From an uncultured Leuconostoc sp. (GTDB lineage: Bacteria; Bacillota; Bacilli; Lactobacillales; Lactobacillaceae), in the NCBI GenBank assembly GCA_900554745.1, contig USIU01000058.1, positions 1 through 7,345 of the forward strand: a stretch of 7,345 bases of DNA, given 5' to 3'. Below the pieces are notes generated by a model. The model was not told the DNA's origin, did not search any database, and was given only the letters and a program-made list of their open reading frames with translations. This document shows positions 1 to 5,663 of the stretch, piece by piece. Position 1 is the stretch's first letter. Each line of letters starts with the position of its first letter. Made by a program: the position numbers and the translations under genes.

Positions 1-1762
1 GCTTTTTCGTCGCGGCCACAATATGGTTGGCTTCATTTTTAGCATCAAGCACAATCCGTGCACGATCACGTTCTAGCTGTGCCTCTTTGGCAGCCAAAGC
101 TTCCGATTGCTCAGCTGTTGCTTTCAGCTGTTGTGTCAGCTCAGCATCATGCTGCTTAACCGCCTCACGTTGTGCGACTAAATCAGCAATCATTTGATTC
201 AAATCCTGATCAGATTCATCCGTTAAGGCCGTCGCTGCCCCAATCACATCATCCCCAAAGCCTAACCGCTTAGCAATCGCTAAGGCATTTGATTGACCTG
301 GCACACCCATCAAAAATTGATAAGTAGGCTTCAATGTTTCCACATCAAAGACCATTGAAGCGTTTAATGTTTCTGGACGATTATAGCCATACAATTTCAA
401 TTCTGGATAATGCGTCGTGGCAATCACGTAGGCACCTAGACTGGCAACTTTATCCAAAATGGCAATGGCTAGCGCGGCGCCTTCGGCCGGATCAGTGCCT
501 GCCCCTAATTCATCAAAAATCACCAATGTTTTATCATCGATTTGGTCTAACATCCCAACAATATTGGCCATATGTGAACTAAATGTGGATAAACTCTGTT
601 CAATCGACTGTTCATCCCCAATATCAGCAAAGACCTCGTGGAAAACGCCCACCGTTGATGGGCGTTTTGTCGTAATAAACAGACCTGATTGCGCCATCAA
701 TTGTAATAAGCCCAACGTTTTAATGGTGATCGTCTTACCACCAGTGTTTGGCCCCGTGATAATAATGGCCTTGTAGTCTTCGCCCAACACAATGTCGTTG
801 GCGACGGCCATATTTTTATCTAACAAGGGATGCCAAGCCTGTTGTAACGCCACATGATTTTCCGGATCCACCACTGGTTGCATAGCATCTAAGCGCGCCG
901 CCAACCGAGCTTTGGCATTGACAAAATCAAAATGTCCCAAGATCGCTACGTTACGGGCAATTTCATCCGTGTAAGGGGCCAAAGCAGCTGACAATTCTTG
1001 CAGCACACGTTGCTCTTCGGCTTGTTCTTTGACGCGTAACTCACTCAACTTATTATTGAGTTCAACCACGGCTTGTGGCTCAATATAAAGTGTTTGACCC
1101 GTCTGACTTTGATCATGCACCACACCGCCAAATTGACTCCGATATTCCGCTTTCACAGGCAAAACATAGCGGTCAGCGCGAATGGTCACGATTGGGTCGC
1201 TCAAATACTGCGCGGTTTTCCCCCGCGTATAACCTTGCATCTTGGTTTTAACGGCTTGTTCATTGCCAGTAATCTTGCCACGAATGCTTTTCAAATCAAA
1301 CGAAGCTTCGTCATTAATTCGACCGGTAGCATCAATGGCGATCTCGATTTGCCGTGTTAAGTCAGGTAGTGTCGCCAAGTCTTGCGCTTGCGCTGGCAGG
1401 ACTTGCAAGGAGTCCCCGATAGCTTCATCCGCCATTTGGTCAAAGAAGTGGGCAATCGCATTCGTATTACGCAAAACCGTACTTAATTCCGATAATTCCG
1501 TGGCACTTAAACTCGCATTAATCCGCAACCGTTTCAAATGTGGGGTAATATCGGCTAATTTTGCCAAAGGAATCCCACCTTTTAAGCGATCAATTAATAC
1601 CCCATCTGCGGTTTCTTGCAACCAAGCGTTAATCACCGCCACATCCGTTTCCGGTTGTAATTGCTCAGCCTCTTGACGGCCAATTGGTGTCGCTAAAAAA
1701 TCCTGCAACTGTGCTTTAATTTTGTCATATTCAAGTGTTGTTAAAACTTTTTGGTTCATCAT
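1..1762 (-). CDS. mutS2: MutS2 family ATPase (endonuclease MutS2 / ribosome rescue factor RqcU), 3' end outside window
   Basis: MutS2 is a cytosolic ATPase of the MutS family that lacks the mismatch-recognition domain. Family members suppress homologous recombination in some bacteria, and in Bacillus subtilis MutS2 splits collided ribosomes. About 587 codons are visible, open to the left edge; full proteins have roughly 780-800 residues, so the rest of the coiled-coil tail and the Smr nuclease domain lie outside. Seen: the opening LTTLEYDKIK, a core block RADRYVLPVKAEYRSQFGG (195-213), Walker A GPNTGGKT (337-344), the signature-like EQSLSTFSSHM (388-398), Walker B with D417-E418 in IFDELGAGTDP, then ATTHYPELK and a charged helical stretch to the edge. 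Two tandem ATGs (1760-1762 and 1757-1759) could start it; a G-rich but non-canonical Shine-Dalgarno (1770-1777) lies 7 nt before the first. It sits 54 nt downstream of cvpA, probably in the same operon. No frameshift is visible. The identification is secure. Confidence 0.97.
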   Translation of the reverse strand, partial: MMNQKVLTTLEYDKIKAQLQDFLATPIGRQEAEQLQPETDVAVINAWLQETADGVLIDRLKGGIPLAKLADITPHLKRLRINASLSATELSELSTVLRNTNAIAHFFDQMADEAIGDSLQVLPAQAQDLATLPDLTRQIEIAIDATGRINDEASFDLKSIRGKITGNEQAVKTKMQGYTRGKTAQYLSDPIVTIRADRYVLPVKAEYRSQFGGVVHDQSQTGQTLYIEPQAVVELNNKLSELRVKEQAEEQRVLQELSAALAPYTDEIARNVAILGHFDFVNAKARLAARLDAMQPVVDPENHVALQQAWHPLLDKNMAVANDIVLGEDYKAIIITGPNTGGKTITIKTLGLLQLMAQSGLFITTKRPSTVGVFHEVFADIGDEQSIEQSLSTFSSHMANIVGMLDQIDDKTLVIFDELGAGTDPAEGAALAIAILDKVASLGAYVIATTHYPELKLYGYNRPETLNASMVFDVETLKPTYQFLMGVPGQSNALAIAKRLGFGDDVIGAATALTDESDQDLNQMIADLVAQREAVKQHDAELTQQLKATAEQSEALAAKEAQLERDRARIVLDAKNEANHIVAATKK

Positions 1763-1816
1763 TTTTGATCCGCCCCCGTTCTGATTCAATCGTTCACGAT
1801 TCATGAGGTAGTGGTT

Positions 1817-2338
1817 TTACAGCCACCAGTGATAAATTTGTTCTGCAAAAAACGGCACGCCATCCAGCAACTGATTCAACAGTGGTGTGCTTAAAAACTG
1901 GTCTTGAATCCACACATCCGGGACAACAGAGAGTACTTGGAGAGCAAAAAAGGCGATGACGACCCCAATTACCCCATACAATAATGCGCCTAACACGCCA
2001 TCAACCCAGCCTAAAATCGGAATGTGCCGGATAACATGTAATGAGCGTAATACAAAATGGCTGACTGTCCCACCCAGGATGAGTAATAGACTAAAGGCAA
2101 TGCCTGAGCCTAAAAATTGCGAGCCGTGACTCACCACATCTTGTGGCACCGTTGTTCGCACAAACTGACCTGCTACAAAGCGTGACAAGAACTGGCCAAA
2201 CGGTTGCGCAAATTTAATCGCAATGTACCACACGACCAACCACAAAGCTAAGCGTAATAAGCCGTTAACGAAGCCATGTCGGTAGCCCGAAATCAACCAA
2301 AGTAACACAAAAATGATGGTAATCCCAAGTAAAATCAT
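1817..2338 (-). CDS. cvpA: CvpA family integral membrane protein
   Basis: A 173-residue membrane protein of the CvpA family. The founding Escherichia coli member is needed for colicin V production; the role in Firmicutes is not well defined. Four hydrophobic segments are visible: about residues 1-17, 25-45, 75-96 and 105-135. The family-like glycine-rich pattern RHGFVNGLLR (20-29) lies in the loop into helix 2, and GWVDGVLGALLYGVIG enters helix 4. The short polar C-terminus ends in QIYHWWL. The ATG at 2336-2338 overlaps the zapA stop as ATGA, which suggests translational coupling. A separate AAGGA (2347-2351), inside the zapA coding end, lies 8 nt ahead of the start. The position between zapA and mutS2 matches the conserved Firmicutes neighbourhood (yshA-yshB-mutSB in Bacillus), which supports the call beyond its hydrophobicity. 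Confidence 0.9.
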   Translation of the reverse strand: MILLGITIIFVLLWLISGYRHGFVNGLLRLALWLVVWYIAIKFAQPFGQFLSRFVAGQFVRTTVPQDVVSHGSQFLGSGIAFSLLLILGGTVSHFVLRSLHVIRHIPILGWVDGVLGALLYGVIGVVIAFFALQVLSVVPDVWIQDQFLSTPLLNQLLDGVPFFAEQIYHWWL

Positions 2339-2739
2339 GTGTTCGTTCCTTGTTTAAATAGTTTATCTGTCGTCCGCGCATGACTTTCTTGCTTCGCATC
2401 ATCAATAATTGAACTAATCGCATTACGTGGCGCACGCTTAGCTGTGACCTTTGAGGCTTGTTGCAGCTGAGCAATTTCTGCCTCTAATTTTGCCACTTGT
2501 TGTTGCAAGGCGTCGACTTCTGCTTGCTTGTAAAGTTGGTCTGACAGGGCGTTAAATGTCAGTAGCGTCAGTTGATCAACGGGCGCAAGCTTGGGGGCGA
2601 CTGTTTTAATTTGCGTCATTTGCTTATTAAATAACGTTTCCGTCGCCTTAAAGTGTGGTAAACTGGCGTGCCCAGAAATTGTATAATTTTTACCGGCTAA
2701 ATTTGCCCGATATTGTCGTTTCTCGTTTTGATAAGCCAT
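2335..2739 (-). CDS. zapA: Cell division protein ZapA
   Basis: ZapA is a small cytosolic protein that binds FtsZ filaments and promotes Z-ring bundling. The protein has 134 residues. The N-terminal globular part (about 1-50) has the family-type opening RYRANLAGKNYTISG-like strand pair (actual residues 8-23, QYRANLAGKNYTISGH). It is followed by the helical LAPVDQLTLLTFNALSDQLY and a heptad-rich coiled coil, AEVDALQQQVAKLEAEIAQL (73-92). The family is usually about 85-110 residues; here roughly 40 extra, mostly polar residues (95-134) follow the coiled coil. The ATG at 2737-2739 is supported by AAGGA (2748-2752), 8 nt upstream. It is the first gene of the minus-strand operon with cvpA and mutS2, and divergent from rnhC. 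The call rests on fold-like features and on conserved context, because ZapA sequences diverge strongly. Confidence 0.88.
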   Translation of the reverse strand: MAYQNEKRQYRANLAGKNYTISGHASLPHFKATETLFNKQMTQIKTVAPKLAPVDQLTLLTFNALSDQLYKQAEVDALQQQVAKLEAEIAQLQQASKVTAKRAPRNAISSIIDDAKQESHARTTDKLFKQGTNT

Positions 2740-2766
2740 TATTTTTATCCTTATAATATCTCATCC

Positions 2767-2794
2767 ATTATACACCATATTTAAGACAGCCAAA
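2767..2794 (-). promoter_or_regulatory. Promoter of the zapA-cvpA-mutS2 operon
   Basis: On the minus strand a perfect -10 TATAAT (plus-strand ATTATA at 2767-2772) lies about 28 bases before the zapA ATG. A modest -35 (TTTGGC or TTGGCT, 2788-2794) sits 15-16 nt further upstream. Transcription should start near 2760, giving a leader of about 20 nt that contains the AAGGA ribosome binding site. The -35 almost abuts the rnhC -10 element on the other strand. Confidence 0.65.
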
Positions 2795-2796
2795 AC

Positions 2797-2805
2797 TGCT
2801 ATAAT
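2797..2805 (+). promoter_or_regulatory. Extended -10 promoter element of rnhC, placing transcription start at the start codon
   Basis: TGCTATAAT is a perfect extended -10 (TGn plus consensus TATAAT at 2800-2805). No good -35 is seen 16-18 nt upstream, as is common with extended -10 promoters. The usual 6-7 nt to the start site puts +1 at about 2812-2813, which is the A of the second in-frame ATG. No Shine-Dalgarno sequence precedes either ATG. Confidence 0.65.
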
Positions 2806-2812
2806 GACTAGT

Positions 2813-3745
2813 ATGCAAACTGTTATTCAAGTTACCCCAACACAATTAAAAAAAATCACCGATTTTTACGCCAGTCTAGCCACTGGTAAACAACCCATTG
2901 GTGCCATTTTTGTCGCTAAAAAAGGCCCCACAACCATCACAGCCTATCGGTCGGGCAAAGTGATGTTTCAAGGCGCCAACGCTGCTCAAGAAGCCGCTCA
3001 CTGGCAAACACCGGCACAACAAAACGCCAGCCGCCAGGCAACCGGTAAACAGGCGACAGCCCCTGGCGTCAATATCCCGCAAGGATTTGCCAATTGGTCC
3101 GTTTTAGGCTCAGATGAAGTTGGCGCTGGCGCTTATTTTGGGCCACTCACCACTGCGGCGGTCTATGTCCCAAAAGACCAACTGAATTGGGTACGACAGC
3201 TCGGAATTGCAGATTCTAAGACATTGACGGATGCTAAAATGCGGCAAATTGCCCCGAAAATCATTGCTAATTTACCCCATCATGTTGTGAATTTAATGCC
3301 AGAAAAGTATAATCAAATGCAACCGACCAATAATGTGAATCAAATGAAGGCGATTTCACATAATTTTGTGCTCGGTAAGGTCTTGGCAAAAATTGCCCCC
3401 ACAACCCCGGATGCCATTCTCATTGACCAATTTGCGCAAGCCAGTACTTATTTCAAGTATTTGACTCAAGCGCAGCAATCCCCTATCGTCAAAGACAATG
3501 TCTATTTCACCACGAAAGGTGAGCAGTACCATTTAAGTGTGGCTGCGGCTTCGATCTTGGCTCGCGTTGTCGAACTCGATAGCCTTGACAAATTAAGTGA
3601 AGAAGCCGGCCTACAATTACCCATTGGTGCCGGTCGTCAAGCTGATGAAGCCGCCGCCAAATTACTCGATCGCGGCCTAGATTTAAATCATTTCGCCAAG
3701 GTGCATTTTGCCAACACGCAAAAAGCACAAAAATTACGGCGCTAA
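2813..3745 (+). CDS. rnhC: Ribonuclease HIII
   Basis: RNase HIII cleaves the RNA strand of RNA:DNA hybrids in the cytosol, helping to remove R-loops and primers. The protein has 310 residues from the ATG at 2813, the usual length. An N-terminal TBP-like substrate-binding domain covers about 1-85 (VTPTQLKKITDFY at the start, then the IGAIFVAKKGPTTITAYRSGKVMFQG strands, residues 29-54). The catalytic domain begins with GSDEVGAGAYFGPL, where D101 and E102 are catalytic. It continues through ADSKTL (133-138), D205 in LIDQFA, and the KGEQYH...VAAASILAR block (235-251). All motifs expected of an active enzyme are present. An in-frame ATG at 2804 would add MTS, but it overlaps the -10 box, so 2813 is preferred. 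It is divergent from zapA and is followed after 28 nt by a small membrane-protein gene, probably in the same transcript. Confidence 0.95.
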   Translation: MQTVIQVTPTQLKKITDFYASLATGKQPIGAIFVAKKGPTTITAYRSGKVMFQGANAAQEAAHWQTPAQQNASRQATGKQATAPGVNIPQGFANWSVLGSDEVGAGAYFGPLTTAAVYVPKDQLNWVRQLGIADSKTLTDAKMRQIAPKIIANLPHHVVNLMPEKYNQMQPTNNVNQMKAISHNFVLGKVLAKIAPTTPDAILIDQFAQASTYFKYLTQAQQSPIVKDNVYFTTKGEQYHLSVAAASILARVVELDSLDKLSEEAGLQLPIGAGRQADEAAAKLLDRGLDLNHFAKVHFANTQKAQKLRR

Positions 3746-3761
3746 TCTAACCTTATTTTTT

Positions 3762-3766
3762 GGAGG
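3762..3766 (+). promoter_or_regulatory. Strong ribosome binding site that decides the start of the small membrane-protein gene
   Basis: GGAGG lies 7 nt before the ATG at 3774. It rules out the in-frame upstream ATG at 3708, which lies inside rnhC and has no such site. Confidence 0.85.
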
Positions 3767-3773
3767 ATTCACC

Positions 3774-4058
3774 ATGTTAAGCTTTTTGTTAATCCCATTA
3801 ATGATTATCTTTCTTGGGATTTATTTTATCGCATTCCTATTTACCAACACTTTTGGAATCATCCCCCGCTTACTCTTAGCGATTGTATTGATTTTGATTG
3901 TGAGTTTTGTGATTAAAAACTTCTTTGCCATTATCGGCTTGTTGCTACTGTTTGCGTTGGCCTTCTGGATTCGCGCTCGCTTTATGAAGCCACCACGAAC
4001 ACCGCAGGATCCGAACACATTTGAAGGTGACTTTGAAGAAATCAATAAAAAGCCATAA
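3774..4058 (+). CDS. Small membrane protein of unknown function, downstream of rnhC
   Basis: I do not recognise a family for this 94-residue protein. Hydrophobic stretches fall at about residues 3-23, 29-47 and 50-66, which suggests three membrane helices, the last two separated only by the K48-N49 break. A positively charged cap follows (RARFMKPPR, 67-75), then a short acidic, proline-containing tail ending in KKP that is probably cytosolic. There is no cleavable signal peptide with a clear processing site. GGAGG 7 nt upstream fixes the start. The 28-nt gap after rnhC without a visible promoter indicates co-transcription, though lactobacillar gene neighbours often share transcripts without sharing function. 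The stop codon lies in the A-tract that begins the shared terminator. The coding assignment is strong; the function is unknown. Confidence 0.85.
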   Translation: MLSFLLIPLMIIFLGIYFIAFLFTNTFGIIPRLLLAIVLILIVSFVIKNFFAIIGLLLLFALAFWIRARFMKPPRTPQDPNTFEGDFEEINKKP

Positions 4059-4106
4059 AAAAAGCACAGCGTTGTGTGGTGTACACCACAATGCTGTGCT
4101 TTTTTA
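4056..4106. terminator. Bidirectional intrinsic terminator shared by convergent genes
   Basis: A long hairpin fills the gap between the convergent genes. AGCACAGC (4063-4070) pairs with GCTGTGCT (4093-4100). The stem continues inward with a small bulge to a self-complementary centre, TGGTGTACACCA (4077-4088). A T-run follows on the plus strand (4100-4105), and the A-run on the left (4057-4063) supplies the T-run for the minus strand. It ends the rnhC transcript and the DUF1801-type transcript. The plus-strand stop codon lies inside the A-run. Confidence 0.92.
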
Positions 4107-4517
4107 ACGGCCAATACTTTGCTTGACCAGCATTTCAATTTGCGTCATCACGGCCGGTGTTAAAGCGGTGATTGCATAGGCTGTTGGCCACATTTGACCA
4201 TCATCTAATTGTGCAGCATCGTTAAAGCCTAAAGTGGAATAACGGGCTTTAAACTTAGTTGCTGGTTGGAAAAAGAGTAGCGTTTTCCCTTGCGCATTCG
4301 CATAGGCAGGCATGCCATACCACGTTTTTGGCTGTAGTTCTGGCGCCACTGTGGTGACAATCTCATGGATTTTTAAAGCAAGTTGTGCCTCTGCTTCGGG
4401 CATTTCAGCAATTTTTTCGAGTAAATCAGCTTCTGAATTTTTTGTTTTGCGCAATTCGGCTGCCCGCTCGCGCATGGCTTCGCGTTCAAAGTCGGAAAAA
4501 GTTGTTTGGTCACGCAT
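4104..4517 (-). CDS. DUF1801 / YdhG-like small cytosolic protein
   Basis: This 137-residue soluble protein fits the DUF1801 (YdhG-like) superfamily, whose members include proteins proposed as iron chaperones; no biochemical role is established for this subgroup. The helical, charged N-terminus (8-45) is followed by the family core: KTWYGMPAYA (64-73), then LFFQPATKFKARYSTLGF (81-98) and LDDGQMWPTAYA (104-115), ending in a helix (120-136). There are no membrane segments and no signal peptide. The ATG at 4515-4517 is chosen because AGGA (4525-4528) lies 7 nt upstream. A GTG at 4518-4520 would add one residue with only 4-nt spacing. It is a single-gene unit with its own promoter and the shared terminator, divergent from the DUF2798-like gene. 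Family membership is likely; the function is uncertain. Confidence 0.82.
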   Translation of the reverse strand: MRDQTTFSDFEREAMRERAAELRKTKNSEADLLEKIAEMPEAEAQLALKIHEIVTTVAPELQPKTWYGMPAYANAQGKTLLFFQPATKFKARYSTLGFNDAAQLDDGQMWPTAYAITALTPAVMTQIEMLVKQSIGR

Positions 4518-4558
4518 CACATCATCCTCACTAACGTTGCAATTTATTTGTTGGTTCT

Positions 4559-4587
4559 AGCATACGCAAAATGGCAGCATTTGACAA
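4559..4587 (-). promoter_or_regulatory. Promoter of the DUF1801-type gene
   Basis: On the minus strand, -35 TTGTCA (plus 4582-4587) and -10 TATGCT (plus 4559-4564) are separated by 17 nt. These match consensus at 5/6 and 4/6. Transcription would start near 4552, leaving a leader of about 35 nt. A GCTAAC copy (4588-4593) sits directly upstream of the -35. Confidence 0.6.
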
Positions 4588-4683
4588 GCTAACGCAATCA
4601 TGGCTTTATCTTCCGCTAACTTTTTGATATGATAGTTAAGTCTGAATTATCAGTGAAATAACAAGTGTTAGCCGTGCTAACAC
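4588..4683. repeat. Four copies of the hexamer GCTAAC between divergent genes, two forming a palindrome
   Basis: GCTAAC occurs at 4588-4593, 4615-4620 and 4676-4681, and inverted (GTTAGC) at 4667-4672. The last two form the perfect inverted repeat GTGTTAGC-CGT-GCTAACAC (4665-4683). One copy flanks the -35 of the minus-strand promoter, and one lies just upstream of the plus-strand extended -10. The arrangement resembles binding half-sites for a regulator, but no regulator gene adjoins, so this is inference. Confidence 0.45.
4625..4633 (+). promoter_or_regulatory. Candidate extended -10 promoter of the DUF2798-like gene
   Basis: TGATATGAT is an extended -10 (TGn plus TATGAT, 5/6). The -35 region is weak (TTTATC, 4605-4610, 17-nt spacer). 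Transcription would start near 4640, leaving a leader of about 116 nt that contains the hairpins at 4665-4720. Confidence 0.5.
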
Positions 4684-4720
4684 ACGGTAACTTAAGCAAT
4701 GGCACACGGGCCATTGCCCG
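4665..4720 (+). other. 5' leader with mutually exclusive hairpins
   Basis: Four stems can be drawn in two overlapping pairs. The 8-bp GTGTTAGC/GCTAACAC (4665-4683) competes with a 9-bp stem with one bulged G, GTTA-CCGTG/CACGG-TAAC (4667-4691). The 7-bp CAATGGC/GCCATTG (4697-4716) competes with the 5-bp CGGGC/GCCCG (4707-4720). None is followed by a T-run, so none is a standard terminator. I recognise no known riboswitch class. The region may be read as DNA (operator) or as RNA (leader structure); the sequence does not decide. Confidence 0.4.
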
Positions 4721-4755
4721 ATGTACATTAAAAATTGAAAAGGACGGCCCTGCCT

Positions 4756-5244
4756 ATGACACTATTCCACAAACTCATGTCCCGCATTCTTCATCATCCC
4801 AATACTGTTGCGATTACCATCGTAAGTACCATGGTGATGATTATGCTGAGCTATAATACGATTATCCGTTATGGTGTGTCATGGCCGGTGATTCTCACCA
4901 TTTTGAAGGTTTATCCGCTAACCGTACTGTTCATTTACTGCCTCCGTACTTACGTGACGTTACCATTGGTCTTAAAGCTCCATGACTTTTTCCCACACCA
5001 TTTTAACAAAGTCATTCCACGCCACGTCTCAATTCCCTTTTTTGTCATTACGGGCAACGTCACGGTGATGATGGTAATTCTGACGGAAACTCACCGCAAT
5101 CTTTATCCTTATTTCGTACCAGGCTTTGTGGGTAACTGGGCCAAAACCTTTTTTGTGGCTGTGCCAGTTTTCTTTTTTATTGTCCGGCCAATCATCGATT
5201 ATATTTTCAACAACCTTAAACTGAAATTTCCACGCTTAGATTAA
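4756..5244 (+). CDS. DUF2798-like four-helix membrane protein
   Basis: A 162-residue integral membrane protein that resembles lactobacillar proteins with two DUF2798-type units; the function of the family is unknown. Predicted helices: about 16-37, 43-66, 90-110 and 127-147. The two halves look related: each has a helix rich in M, V and T (IVSTMVMIMLSYNTII, 22-37; VITGNVTVMMVILT, 97-110), then a W-containing loop and a helix ending in a charged motif (the second in FIVRPIIDYIF, 141-151). Several histidines lie in the loop at 77-90. The ATG at 4756 is preceded by AAAGGA (ending at 4744), 11 nt away. An in-frame TTG at 4735 lies before that site and is rejected. Single-gene unit with its own promoter, structured leader and strong terminator. 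Coding status is firm; the family call is moderate. Confidence 0.78.
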   Translation: MTLFHKLMSRILHHPNTVAITIVSTMVMIMLSYNTIIRYGVSWPVILTILKVYPLTVLFIYCLRTYVTLPLVLKLHDFFPHHFNKVIPRHVSIPFFVITGNVTVMMVILTETHRNLYPYFVPGFVGNWAKTFFVAVPVFFFIVRPIIDYIFNNLKLKFPRLD

Positions 5245-5258
5245 GCTGGACGTGTGAT

Positions 5259-5299
5259 GCTCAAGTACCGCAATTTTTTGCAGCGGCTTGAGCTTTTTT
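5259..5299 (+). terminator. Intrinsic terminator of the DUF2798-like gene
   Basis: GCTCAAG (5259-5265) pairs with CTTGAGC (5287-5293), with an inner CCGC/GCGG pairing, and is followed by T6 (5294-5299). It starts 14 nt after the stop codon of the membrane-protein gene. Confidence 0.9.
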
Positions 5300-5307
5300 A
5301 ATGCCTA

Positions 5308-5335
5308 ACAAAAACGCCGCCTCAAGGGCGACGTT
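5308..5335 (-). terminator. Intrinsic terminator of the DUF2316 gene
   Basis: Read on the minus strand, AACGTCGCC pairs with GGCGGCGTT around a 5-nt loop (plus 5313-5335, one G-U pair). A short T-run follows (the plus-strand A-run that reaches 5308). It lies 9 nt past the stop of the DUF2316 gene, back to back with the plus-strand terminator at 5259-5299. Confidence 0.85.
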
Positions 5336-5344
5336 CCGGGCACT

Positions 5345-5632
5345 TCATGAGCTAAGTCGGGCACGATCAATATACGCGGCATCTAAAAACCACAGGTGAT
5401 GATAATCATCTGTCAACACTGTAAATGGCGCTACAGCCGCTCCCAACACTTTGATGAGATAATTCCGCAATATCCACGGTTCTTCAATTCGCGTCACCTC
5501 AAGCCGGCTCACGGCTAGCACTTTTTCTGGTGTGGTGCCTAAGTCAGATGCCACCTGTTCTAAGGCAACCTTGCTTAAATTTTCTTGTAATTCCTTGGCT
5601 GTTTGAGCGTGTTCGACGCGATTTAGTGACAT
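5345..5632 (-). CDS. DUF2316 family protein
   Basis: A 95-residue soluble protein that matches my recollection of DUF2316, a small family common in lactobacilli, streptococci and some actinobacteria, with no known function. The N-terminal half is helical (RVEHAQTAKELQENLS, 5-20) and contains a helix-turn-helix-like stretch, LEQVASDLGTTPEKVLAV (24-41). The conserved central motif RIEEPWILRNYLIK (48-61) follows, then the C-terminal DDYHHLWFLDAAYIDRARL (75-93). The start at 5630-5632 is supported by AGGAG (5640-5644), 7 nt upstream; an in-frame ATG 33 nt further upstream lies before that site and is rejected. The gene follows the carboxylesterase on the same strand after an 85-nt gap that holds its own promoter. 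DNA binding is suggested by the HTH-like stretch only and is untested. Confidence 0.85.
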   Translation of the reverse strand: MSLNRVEHAQTAKELQENLSKVALEQVASDLGTTPEKVLAVSRLEVTRIEEPWILRNYLIKVLGAAVAPFTVLTDDYHHLWFLDAAYIDRARLSS

Positions 5633-5651
5633 GCTTTTTCTCCTACAATAA

Positions 5652-5663
5652 GATAGGCCTATC
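5652..5663. repeat. 12-bp perfect palindrome overlapping the DUF2316 promoter -10
   Basis: GATAGGCCTATC is a perfect 12-bp palindrome. Its right half overlaps the last three bases of the minus-strand -10 and it extends across the expected start site. A protein bound here would block transcription of the DUF2316 gene. The sequence does not show which protein would bind. Confidence 0.5.

Noticed and set aside
459..1676. Plus-strand open frames opposite mutS2 (for example 459-776 and 1242-1676)
   Set aside because: They are antisense to the well-conserved mutS2 reading frame, lack ribosome binding sites and encode no recognisable protein.
1788..1801. Inverted repeat AATCGT-TC-ACGATT between cvpA and mutS2
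   Set aside because: Only 6-bp arms with a 2-nt spacer and no T-run; too small to call a terminator or operator inside an operon.
2804..2812. Upstream ATG of rnhC
   Set aside because: It overlaps the consensus -10 box and so would not be in the transcript from that promoter; family alignment by eye also favours the later start.
3708..3773. Longer form of the small membrane protein starting inside rnhC
   Set aside because: No ribosome binding site there; GGAGG is placed correctly for the ATG at 3774.
4518..4520. GTG start of the DUF1801-type gene
   Set aside because: Only 4 nt from the AGGA site; the adjacent ATG has better 7-nt spacing. The difference is one residue.
4581..4586. Consensus TTGACA on the plus strand as a -35 for the DUF2798-like gene
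   Set aside because: No acceptable -10 at 16-18 nt (CTTTAT/TTTATC); the match is explained by the overlapping minus-strand TTGTCA.
4665..4856. Short open frame overlapping the start of the DUF2798-like gene
   Set aside because: Non-ATG start without a ribosome binding site, no protein-like pattern, and it overlaps the hairpins and the real gene in another frame.
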